Below the pieces are notes generated by a model. The model worked only from the letters and a program-made list of their open reading frames with translations, was not told the origin of the DNA and did no database searches. A program made the translations under genes and the position numbers. DNA of 64,000 bases from Microbulbifer aggregans (GTDB lineage Bacteria; Pseudomonadota; Gammaproteobacteria; Pseudomonadales; Cellvibrionaceae), in the NCBI RefSeq assembly GCF_020524005.1, contig NZ_JAIVKK010000003.1, positions 496,001-560,000 on the forward strand, given 5' to 3'. Of the stretch, positions 17,744 through 24,794 are shown piece after piece. The number at the start of each line of letters is the position of its first letter. The first letter of the stretch is position 1.

Positions 17744-19138
17744 ATGTTGAGAATATTTACGCGCCTAACTCGCTGCGCCGCCCTGGTTTCACTGCTTGCG
17801 CTTTGCTCGCCTGTTTTTGTGCACGCACAGAGTTACGAGCAGCTGTACAGTGACTATCGTGACAGTCTGTACCAGATCCGCCTGATCGAGCGCTCATCAA
17901 ACTCCAAGGCCGGGCTCGGTTCCGGTTTCCAGATTTCCGCCGACGGCCTGATCGCCACCAACTACCACGTGGTATCCGAGGCGGTGAGCCACCCGGAAAA
18001 ATACAACCTGAGTTATCAGTCTGTAGACGGCCAGGAAGGCGAGCTTGAACTGCTGGATGTAGACGTTGTGAATGACCTGGCGATCCTGCGCCAAAAGGGC
18101 AACATTGGTAAGCAGCACCTGGAGCTTGCACAGCAGACGCCCAACAATGGCGAAACCATTGTCGCGCTGGGCAACCCGCTGGACCTGGGTATGACGCTGG
18201 TACCGGGTACCTATAACGGTATCGCCGGCGGCAGCTTCTACGACCGCATTCATTTTTCCGGCTCGATCAATCCCGGCATGAGCGGTGGGCCGGTCATCAA
18301 CCGCAGCGGTAAAGTGGTGGGTATCAATGTAGCCACTGCCGGCAACCAGATCAGTTTCCTGGTGCCTGTGGATAAGTTGGTGGCCCTGCTGGAAGACTAT
18401 CACCGGGAATCCGATGATGGCGCGCTGGAGTTACAACCGGTCATCCACCGCCAGCTGCGCGATAACCAACAGCGTATTATCGATGCCATTCTCCAGGCCG
18501 ACTGGAAATTGCGGCCACTGGGCGATGCCATGGTGGTGGGCGAAATCGTCCCCTCGGTACAGTGCTGGGGTAATTCCAGCGAAAACGAGGACGAAACCCT
18601 GGAGCAGATCGCCAAGGGCTGTACCGGACAGGATGTGGTTTATTTATCGGAAGAGTTCGATACCGGTCGGGTGGAGTACGAGTTTTTCTGGCTGGAAGGC
18701 ACCGATGAACTGACATCGTCACGCTTTTACAGCGCCTACGAAGATGAAATGAGTGCCTTCTTCCCGGGCAACAGCGCCAGCGATGACGATGTAACCAACT
18801 ATAAATGCCACCAGCAGTTCACCTCTCAACCGCGCATTAGCGGCAAAGCAGCGGAAAATAGTGCCGACGCAGCCGTAGACGAAGACGAAGTAGGTGAAAG
18901 TGAAGAGGCGCAAAAGCCGCCCAAATCCAATGGCAACCGCGAGCCGGTGGTGGCGCGTACTTCCTACTGTGTACGCCGCTATAAAGAATTCCCGGACCTG
19001 TATGACGTGTTCTTTGTGAGCCTGACCGTGGATCAGGAAAAGCGCGCACTGGTGAGCCACTTCACCCTGTCCGGCTTTACCCAGGAATCCGCCAGCGCCT
19101 TTACCAAGAAGTTTGTGAGCGAAATTGAATGGCACTGA
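17744..19138 (+). CDS. Secreted trypsin-like serine protease (S1C/DegP-like, no PDZ)
   Basis: 464 residues from the ATG at 17744; the frame is open further left but without coding character. Signal peptide 1-28 (cleavage after VHA). The chymotrypsin-fold protease domain spans about 40-215 with the full triad: His75 (ATNYHVV), Asp111 (NDLAIL) and Ser180 (NPGMSGGP). No PDZ domain follows; residues 220-464 are a family-specific C-terminal region with an acidic linker (DAAVDEDEVGESEEAQ). It overlaps the downstream FHA gene by 10 nt, so the two are translationally coupled. It should act in the periplasm, possibly as the output or quality-control arm of the kinase/FHA block. Confidence 0.85.
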   Translation: MLRIFTRLTRCAALVSLLALCSPVFVHAQSYEQLYSDYRDSLYQIRLIERSSNSKAGLGSGFQISADGLIATNYHVVSEAVSHPEKYNLSYQSVDGQEGELELLDVDVVNDLAILRQKGNIGKQHLELAQQTPNNGETIVALGNPLDLGMTLVPGTYNGIAGGSFYDRIHFSGSINPGMSGGPVINRSGKVVGINVATAGNQISFLVPVDKLVALLEDYHRESDDGALELQPVIHRQLRDNQQRIIDAILQADWKLRPLGDAMVVGEIVPSVQCWGNSSENEDETLEQIAKGCTGQDVVYLSEEFDTGRVEYEFFWLEGTDELTSSRFYSAYEDEMSAFFPGNSASDDDVTNYKCHQQFTSQPRISGKAAENSADAAVDEDEVGESEEAQKPPKSNGNREPVVARTSYCVRRYKEFPDLYDVFFVSLTVDQEKRALVSHFTLSGFTQESASAFTKKFVSEIEWH

Positions 19139-20181
19139 TTATCGAAGAAATCAGTCGTGCCCACCGGGTACACACCCGCTACCGGATGGAAGAGAACCGG
19201 GCGACACTGGGCCGCAGCTTCAACAACGCGGTGATCATCGAAGACCCTCACGCCGATCCGGTACACGCCGAGGTAGTGCGCGATGACGACGGCTGCTATG
19301 TGCTGCGCGACCTGGACAGCCTCAACGGTGTCCAGCTGCTGCGTAATCGCCGCGACAAATCGGTGAAGCAAGCCCAGATCCGCGAGCACCTGATTCAGTC
19401 AGGAGACGAAATCCAGATCGGCAAAAGCTGCCTGCGCTTTACCGATACCGATAACAGTGTTCCCGCGGCCATCCCCCTGCACTCTGCAGAAAGTGTGTTC
19501 GACCGCATCGCCACCCCGGCAGTCGCGTTCGGGCTGTGCCTGCTGTTCGCCGGGCTCTCACTGTGGCTCCGCTATTTGGGGACGGCGAACCTGTTTCCCT
19601 GGACCAAGGGCGTTGAGATTGTTACCAATACGATCATTGCACTGCTGCTGTACGCCGCGGTGTGGTCATTTATCGGCCGCGTAGTGCGCCACGAGTCGCA
19701 CTTCCTTGCCCACCTGTCCATTGCTGGCGGCGCCGCCCTGCTGTACACCGGCTGGCAGTGGTTCAGTACGGTGATTGACTACAACTTTTCCATGTCTCGC
19801 GTGATGCCCATGCTGAATACGGTGGTACTGGCTGTTCTGTTGCCAGTGGTACTCTGGTGGGCGGCGTATCTGGCACTGAACCTGACACCGCGCTGGCGCA
19901 TGGCGATAGCGATTCTTCTGCCCTGGGGCTTCCTCGGGTTGACTGCGGCCATGCAGTTCAACGATATGGACGAGTTTAGCGAGTCGCCAAGGGTGTCCAA
20001 GGAACTCAAGTACAAAGACCTGCTATGGCGAAAGCCTGTACCGCTGAACGATTTCCTCGCCGAAGCGCCGGAGCTGTTCGATATCCCGCTGAAGGACAAA
20101 GACTCGGACAAGGCCGGCGATAAGAAGAAAGCGGAAAAACCTGCCACCGCCAGTGAAACCGGGCAAGAGCAAGAGTCCTGA
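19129..20181 (+). CDS. FHA-domain multi-pass membrane protein
   Basis: 350 residues. The N-terminal cytosolic FHA domain (about 22-105) shows ATLGRS, HADPVHAEVV and DLDSLNGVQL, the usual Gly-Arg-Ser, His and Asn-Gly positions. Residues 120-285 form about five transmembrane helices, and the C-terminal tail is charged (KDKDSDKAGDKKKAEK). The ATG lies inside the end of the protease gene, so the two are co-expressed. A phosphothreonine reader tethered in the inner membrane next to two membrane kinases and a periplasmic protease suggests a phospho-controlled signalling complex. That link is inference. Confidence 0.82.
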   Translation: MALIIEEISRAHRVHTRYRMEENRATLGRSFNNAVIIEDPHADPVHAEVVRDDDGCYVLRDLDSLNGVQLLRNRRDKSVKQAQIREHLIQSGDEIQIGKSCLRFTDTDNSVPAAIPLHSAESVFDRIATPAVAFGLCLLFAGLSLWLRYLGTANLFPWTKGVEIVTNTIIALLLYAAVWSFIGRVVRHESHFLAHLSIAGGAALLYTGWQWFSTVIDYNFSMSRVMPMLNTVVLAVLLPVVLWWAAYLALNLTPRWRMAIAILLPWGFLGLTAAMQFNDMDEFSESPRVSKELKYKDLLWRKPVPLNDFLAEAPELFDIPLKDKDSDKAGDKKKAEKPATASETGQEQES

Positions 20182-20263
20182 CCACACAGCGACAGCGCAA
20201 CACAGAAAAACAAGATCAGTGCATACGGGCAGCAGTTACCCGCAGTGCACAAGGAGTAACCCC

Positions 20264-21337
20264 ATGACCAACACTTTCTGGAGCCCGGCACTCTCGCGCC
20301 TGGAGCCTTATGTGCCCGGCGAGCAGCCGAAAAGCACAGAGCGGCTGATCAAGCTGAATACCAATGAAAGCCCCTACCCGCCTTCGCCGCGGGCACAGGC
20401 GGTACTGCAAAGCAGTGATCTCGGCGACAAATTACGCCTGTATCCGGACCCGGAATCCACCGAGCTGCGCGCGGTGATCGCCGAGCAGTTTGACCTCGCG
20501 CCTGAGCAGGTTTTCGTCGGCAACGGTTCCGACGAAGTATTGGCGCACGCGTTTTACAGCTTCTTCCAGCGCCCCGAGCCGCTGCTGTTTCCCGATATTA
20601 CCTATAGCTTCTACCCGGTGTACTGCCAGCTGTACGGCATCGAATACCAGTGCCCGCCGCTGCGGGATGACTTCAGCATTGCTGTCGAAGACTACGCCGT
20701 AGAAGGCGCCGGCGGGGTGATCCTGCCCAACCCGAATGCGCCAACCGGGCGCTACCTGCCACTGGCCGAGATCGAAAAGCTGTTGCAGTTGCACCCGGAG
20801 CGGGTCGTGGTGATCGATGAGGCGTATATCGATTTCGGCGGCGACAGCGCAATCAAGCTGATTGCGGACTACCCCAACCTGCTGGTTATCCACACCCTGT
20901 CGAAGTCTCACGCGCTGGCGGGTTTACGCCTGGGTTACGCGCTGGGCCAGGCACACCTGATTGAAGGGCTCAATCGCACCAAGAACTCCTTCAATTCCTA
21001 CCCGATCGATGGCATCGCCCAGCGGGTTGCCGCCGCCGCCATCGCCGATCGCAGCTGGCTGGCTGACAACTGCGGCAAGGTTATCGCTACCCGCCAGCGC
21101 TGCTGCGCCGCACTTACTGCGCTCGGGTTCGACATTGTGCCATCCACCGCCAACTTTATTTTTGCGAAACCAGGCGCAATTTCTGCCGAAGCGCTGTACC
21201 AGGCATTGCGCCAGCGCAATATTCTGGTGCGCTACTTCAACAAGCCCCGTATCAATGAGTACCTGCGTATCAGCATTGGTACCGATGAAGAAATGGATAC
21301 CCTGATCAGCGCCTGCCAGGAAATTCTGCAGCGCTAA
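20264..21337 (+). CDS. hisC: Histidinol-phosphate aminotransferase
   Basis: 357 residues, a class-I/II PLP aminotransferase of histidine biosynthesis (imidazole-acetol phosphate plus glutamate to histidinol phosphate). The start ATG at 20264 follows AAGGAG at 20251-20256. Visible motifs: LNTNESPYPPSP, VFVGNGSDEVLAHAFYSF, NPNAPTG, VVIDEAYIDFGG, and the PLP-lysine in TLSKSHALAGLRLGYA. The C-terminal ILVRYFNKPRINEYLRISIGT is typical of HisC. It stands apart from other his genes, as often happens in gammaproteobacteria. Paralogous aromatic specificity cannot be excluded. Confidence 0.92.
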   Translation: MTNTFWSPALSRLEPYVPGEQPKSTERLIKLNTNESPYPPSPRAQAVLQSSDLGDKLRLYPDPESTELRAVIAEQFDLAPEQVFVGNGSDEVLAHAFYSFFQRPEPLLFPDITYSFYPVYCQLYGIEYQCPPLRDDFSIAVEDYAVEGAGGVILPNPNAPTGRYLPLAEIEKLLQLHPERVVVIDEAYIDFGGDSAIKLIADYPNLLVIHTLSKSHALAGLRLGYALGQAHLIEGLNRTKNSFNSYPIDGIAQRVAAAAIADRSWLADNCGKVIATRQRCCAALTALGFDIVPSTANFIFAKPGAISAEALYQALRQRNILVRYFNKPRINEYLRISIGTDEEMDTLISACQEILQR

Positions 21338-21370
21338 CCGGCCGCGTGCGTCAGGAAAACGGTGCCCGAC

Positions 21371-21399
21371 GCGGCACAGCTGAGTTTCAGCTGAGCCGC
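21371..21399 (+). other. Hairpin after hisC
   Basis: GCGGC/GCCGC outer and AGCTGA/TCAGCT inner stems lie 34 bp after the hisC stop. No T run follows, so it may be a factor-dependent 3-prime-end structure rather than a classical terminator. Confidence 0.35.
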
Positions 21400-21495
21400 G
21401 CCACAATTTGCGAGCGGAGCATTCCACAGAACTCGCTGTCGAACCCTCTATAATTGCCCGGACATCCATTCACAACCGACGCCATCGTTGTTTTT

Positions 21496-22389
21496 ATGTC
21501 GCCTTTCGCCCGTTTTTATCCAAACCTGATCATCACCACCCTGCTTGCGAGCCTGCCCCTGTTGGCACTGGCCAAAAACCCGTGGGAAGCGGTGGAAATC
21601 CCCTCCAGCCAGCCGCCCACGAGCATTGGCAATTACACGAATGGCTGTCTTGGCGGCGCTGAGCAGATGCCGCTGCGCGGAGAGGGCTTCCAGCTGGTGC
21701 GCACCGGCCGCAACCGCCACTACGGCAATCCGTATCTGGTGGATTTTCTCAAGGACTTCTCACGCTCGGTCGCGGAAGCCAGTCTTGGGCGGCTGCAGAT
21801 CGGTGATATGTCCATGGCCCGGGGCGGTCCCTTCACCAGTGGCCACAGAAGCCACCAGATGGGACTGGATGCCGATATCTGGTTTTCCCAGGATGCCCGC
21901 GCGGCCAAGCGCCCGCTGACGCCGTGGGAGCGGGATAATATCTCCGCTATTCCCCTGGCCGATGAGCGCCAGCATGAGCTGATTACAGAGAACTGGGACC
22001 CGCGCGTACCCAAAATCCTGCGCCTGGCGTCAGAAGATGACAGGGTAGCGCGTATTTTTGTGCACCCGACGATCAAGCGGAAAATGTGTGATATCGCAGG
22101 AGACGACAACGAATGGCTGCGCAAAGTGCGTCCCTGGTGGGGACACAACTATCATTTCCATGTGCGCCTGGATTGCCCCCCCGATGACGCAAGCTGTACA
22201 CCCCAGGCGCCAGTGCGCGGCAATCCGTGCGGCAAAGACCTCGACTGGTGGTTTAGCAACGAATTTTACGCCATCCTTAACGGCACCGCGCCCAAGCGCC
22301 CGAAACCGGCCAAGCCGTCAGAGCCACCGCCCATGCCCGCCCGCTGCGAGCAGGTGATGAGTGCGCCACCCAGCTTGATTGATAAATAG
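21496..22389 (+). CDS. mepA: Penicillin-insensitive murein endopeptidase
   Basis: 297 residues from the ATG at 21496. It cleaves D-alanyl-meso-diaminopimelyl cross-links in peptidoglycan in the periplasm. A signal peptide covers about 1-26 (LLALA). LAS-type metallopeptidase motifs are present: SGHRSHQMGLDADIW (zinc His and Asp) and the C-terminal WGHNYHFHVRL (third His). Six cysteines occur in the mature part, as in E. coli MepA. It lies 37 bp upstream of a D-Ala-D-Ala ligase gene, making a small cell-wall pair. Confidence 0.93.
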   Translation: MSPFARFYPNLIITTLLASLPLLALAKNPWEAVEIPSSQPPTSIGNYTNGCLGGAEQMPLRGEGFQLVRTGRNRHYGNPYLVDFLKDFSRSVAEASLGRLQIGDMSMARGGPFTSGHRSHQMGLDADIWFSQDARAAKRPLTPWERDNISAIPLADERQHELITENWDPRVPKILRLASEDDRVARIFVHPTIKRKMCDIAGDDNEWLRKVRPWWGHNYHFHVRLDCPPDDASCTPQAPVRGNPCGKDLDWWFSNEFYAILNGTAPKRPKPAKPSEPPPMPARCEQVMSAPPSLIDK

Positions 22390-22426
22390 CGGTTAGACCA
22401 ATAATTCCGGAATATACGAGAGCCCC

Positions 22427-23443
22427 ATGAGTAACCAGGCTGAAACAACCATCAATGTGCTGCTGATCTGCGGCGGCGGCGGTAGCGAGCACGACGTATC
22501 CCTGCGGACCGCAGACTTTATCCAGCGCGAGCTGGGCAAGTCATCGGAATTCCGAATTGTGCGCGTGACCATGGATGGTGCAGGACAGCTGCGGGATGAG
22601 CAGCAGCGAGTGCAGGAGTTGCGCTCTGACAAATTGCTTTACAGCAGCGATGGCAGTGCTCAGGCGGTGGATTACGTGGTACCCGCAATCCACGGCTATC
22701 CCGGAGAAACCGGCGACCTGCAATCGCAGCTGGAAATCCTCGGCATTCCGTATTTTGGCTGCGGCCCCGAGGCCAGCAAAATCTGTTTCAACAAGGTCAC
22801 CACCAAACTTTGGTTGAGCGCCCTTGGCGTAGACAACACCCCCTACCAGTTCCTGTGCAGCAATACTGCAGAGGAAATCGGCAAGGCGCGCCAGGCATTA
22901 CAGGAGTGGGGCACGGTATTTATCAAAGCCTCCAACCAGGGCTCTTCGGTGGGTTGCTATAAAGTCTCTTCAGAAGAAGCGCTGAAGCCGGTTTTGGACG
23001 AAGCTTTCTCGCTGTCACCGTACGTGCTGATTGAAAAGAGCCTCAAGGTACGCGAGCTGGAAGTGGCGGCCTATACCTATCAGGGCGAACTCAATATCAC
23101 TGCGCCCGGTGAAGTCTGCGCACCGTCGGATACGTTTTACAGTTACGAGGAAAAGTATGCGGAGGGCAGCCGCGCGCAAACCCATGTTGTCGCGCAGGGG
23201 CTCAGCGATGCACAGCTGAGCTGGATTCATGAAGCGTCAAAACGCGCTTTTATCGGCCTACAGTTGAAAGACCTGTCACGTATCGACTTCTTCCTGACTG
23301 ATGAGGGTGATATCTACCTTAACGAGGTCAACACTTTCCCGGGAATGACGTCCATTTCCATGTTCCCGAAAATGCTGGAAAACCACGGCCACGACTTCAA
23401 CACCTATCTCGGCGGACTGATCCGCGAAGCCGTACAAGGCTGA
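22427..23443 (+). CDS. ddl: D-alanine--D-alanine ligase
   Basis: 338 residues, ATP-grasp fold. It joins two D-alanines for the peptidoglycan stem peptide. Motifs: N-terminal CGGGGSEHDVSL, HGYPGETGDLQSQLEILGIPYFGCG, the ATP-grasp strand FIKASNQGSSVGCYKV and the C-terminal metal-binding IDFFLTDEGDIYLNEVNTFPGMTSISMFP. Length and motifs fit the DdlA class rather than the division-cluster DdlB. RBS-like GAG lies before ATG 22427. It follows mepA closely and is followed by a convergent HNH gene only 18 bp away. Confidence 0.93.
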   Translation: MSNQAETTINVLLICGGGGSEHDVSLRTADFIQRELGKSSEFRIVRVTMDGAGQLRDEQQRVQELRSDKLLYSSDGSAQAVDYVVPAIHGYPGETGDLQSQLEILGIPYFGCGPEASKICFNKVTTKLWLSALGVDNTPYQFLCSNTAEEIGKARQALQEWGTVFIKASNQGSSVGCYKVSSEEALKPVLDEAFSLSPYVLIEKSLKVRELEVAAYTYQGELNITAPGEVCAPSDTFYSYEEKYAEGSRAQTHVVAQGLSDAQLSWIHEASKRAFIGLQLKDLSRIDFFLTDEGDIYLNEVNTFPGMTSISMFPKMLENHGHDFNTYLGGLIREAVQG

Positions 23444-23461
23444 TTGACCACAGGCAGGCGC

Positions 23462-24034
23462 TCAGGAAGCCTGTAGCCACCGGTTCTGGCGCGGCCGCGA
23501 AAACTGGCCGCGCAGGAACTCCATCTGGTCCCCACGAATTCGCACACTATTGATCAACGCCAGGTACTCCGCGGCATTCGGCACAAACGGCAGCGCCAGC
23601 AGCTCCATCTCGATATCCTGCAATAGACGATTGCCCTTATGCTGATTACAGCGGCGGCACGCAGTCACTACATTCTCCCAAATATCTTTACCGCCACGGG
23701 AGACCGGGTGTACATGATCGCGGGTGAGCTCGCTGATAAAGAAGCTCTGCCCGCAGTACAGGCAGGTGTGTTCATCCCGGGCGAACAACGCGCGGTTGGT
23801 CAATGGTGGCCGGCGCCGCGGGCGCGCCATACGCTCACCGCCGCACGCGATAATGGCCGCCAGATCCAGTGTCGAACGCTCACCACTGCGGTTAATGCCA
23901 CCATGCACGGTCTGCACTATCCCGCCCAGAGTCCAGGTCACCAGCTCGCGTACGTAAAGACACGCGGCCTCCTCCCAACTCAACCACTCCAGCGGCTGCC
24001 CCGCCAGATTCAGTCTCAGTATTTGCGCTTGCAC
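23462..24034 (-). CDS. HNH endonuclease family protein
   Basis: 190 residues from the GTG at 24034, chosen because AGGAGG lies at 24041-24046; the frame is open to 24190 without an RBS. The HNH motif is complete: CLYC (first zinc pair), LTRDHVHPVSRGGKDIWENVV with the catalytic DH, and CRRCN (second pair). The N-terminal 80 residues (NLAGQPLEWLSWEEAACLYVRELVTW) are typical of small chromosomal HNH proteins of unclear role in many proteobacteria. No restriction or methylase partner is nearby, so a housekeeping or DNA-repair role is as likely as defence. Confidence 0.85.
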   Translation of the reverse strand: MQAQILRLNLAGQPLEWLSWEEAACLYVRELVTWTLGGIVQTVHGGINRSGERSTLDLAAIIACGGERMARPRRRPPLTNRALFARDEHTCLYCGQSFFISELTRDHVHPVSRGGKDIWENVVTACRRCNQHKGNRLLQDIEMELLALPFVPNAAEYLALINSVRIRGDQMEFLRGQFSRPRQNRWLQAS

Positions 24035-24069
24035 GCGTCCACCTCCTGTTCGGCTGTCCGATATAGATG

Positions 24070-24108
24070 CTGAAAACAACAAAGCCCCGCGGCGGTACCG
24101 ACGGGGCT
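24070..24108 (-). terminator. Leftward terminator-like hairpin in front of the HNH gene
   Basis: AGCCCCG (24083-24089) pairs with CGGGGCT (24102-24108) and reads leftward into TTGTTGTTTTC. It lies 49 bp before the HNH start, so it is an attenuator or stops transcription arriving from the right. Confidence 0.5.
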
Positions 24109-24218
24109 GTGCTGGGAAAAAATTTGCAGGGAAAAAATAGAATGCTGAGAGGAAAACGTAGAAAAATGGAGGCGACGCAGGCTTGGCCACCGCTGAGGGA
24201 AAGGTGGCTGCGGGTATA

Positions 24219-24251
24219 TCAGTGGCACCAAGAAATTACTGAATGCTTCAT
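24219..24251 (-). CDS. Possible ten-codon leader peptide
   Basis: ATG with GGAGG 4 bp upstream encodes MKHSVISWCH and a stop. It precedes a small hairpin (CCACC/GGTGG) and the terminator-like hairpin before the HNH gene. The order leader peptide, hairpin, terminator, gene resembles attenuation, but there is no run of one regulatory codon, so the call is weak. Confidence 0.2.
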   Translation of the reverse strand: MKHSVISWCH

Positions 24252-24459
24252 CCTCCGCGGTCGGTAAATTTCGACCAGCTAGTGGTGATTAAAGCCGAGT
24301 ATTGTTACGGTTTCCAGACAACGCAGGGGAAACCGTGCACAAATTGTGCCGGCGAGCGGTCTTTTCTTATCGGGGAGCCTAATGAATGGAAACACGGATG
24401 GGGAGAGTGATGTGTACAGGGCTGCGCACTGGCGAAAATATTTCCACAGGGCAAAATGT

Positions 24460-24493
24460 AAAACACCGCCTGGGCAATCCGGCCCAAGCGGTG
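24460..24493 (-). terminator. Terminator of the Rsm-type RNA
   Basis: CACCGC/GCGGTG with an adjoining TGGGC/GCCCA stem and six-base loop, then TTTT read leftward. Confidence 0.85.
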
Positions 24494-24591
24494 CGTCTCA
24501 CAGGATGGTGCCTAATCCTTTAGGCTGGCAGCTCGATTCCAATCCTTGGAATCAGTCCCTTGCCGCCGATGTGTTCCCTATGTCGTCCTTG
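24460..24591 (-). ncRNA. RsmY/RsmZ-type small RNA (CsrA/RsmA-sequestering)
   Basis: A leftward RNA of about 132 nt. It carries five ANGGA sites. Two are displayed in perfect hairpins, GATTCCAAGGATTGGAATC (minus strand of 24535-24553) and CCTAAAGGATTAGG (24511-24524), the hallmark of RsmY/RsmZ. It ends in a strong intrinsic terminator (24464-24493 plus TTTT). A -10-like CATAAT lies at 24599-24604, and a GacA box is centred about 65 bp upstream of the predicted start, exactly where GacA sites lie in Pseudomonas rsm promoters. It should titrate CsrA/RsmA under GacS/GacA control. No reading frame of note is present. The exact 5-prime end is inferred. Confidence 0.82.
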
Positions 24592-24598
24592 CAATTAC

Positions 24599-24604
24599 AT
24601 TATG
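24599..24604 (-). promoter_or_regulatory. -10 box of the Rsm-type RNA
   Basis: CATAAT on the minus strand sets a start near 24591. No -35 match is seen, as expected for an activator-dependent promoter. Confidence 0.55.
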
Positions 24605-24647
24605 GACACTCACGGAAATTAGAGTAGTGGGAAAGTGCTGAACTTGA

Positions 24648-24665
24648 TGTAAGAGATGTCGTACA
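24648..24665 (-). promoter_or_regulatory. GacA box (upstream activating sequence)
   Basis: Minus strand TGTACGACATCTCTTACA matches the known GacA palindrome TGTAAG-N6-CTTACA at 11 of 12 defined positions. It is centred about 65 bp upstream of the predicted RNA start. Confidence 0.75.
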
Positions 24666-24667
24666 CC

Positions 24668-24687
24668 AGTGTGACGCGCGTCACACT
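24668..24687. promoter_or_regulatory. Perfect CRP/Vfr-type palindrome
   Basis: AGTGTGACGCGCGTCACACT is a perfect 20-bp palindrome containing TGTGA-N6-TCACA, the CRP consensus core. It lies 2 bp from the GacA box and 107 bp before the PQQ dehydrogenase gene, so it could serve either promoter. Confidence 0.65.
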
Positions 24688-24794
24688 TTTAAGGGAAGAC
24701 CTTCAGGCGGGGCAGGCAAAGCTGCACACTTGGTACATATGTGCGAAATGCTGCGCCTTACTATAGTTGCTTTTGTTACGAGTTCAAGACAGTA

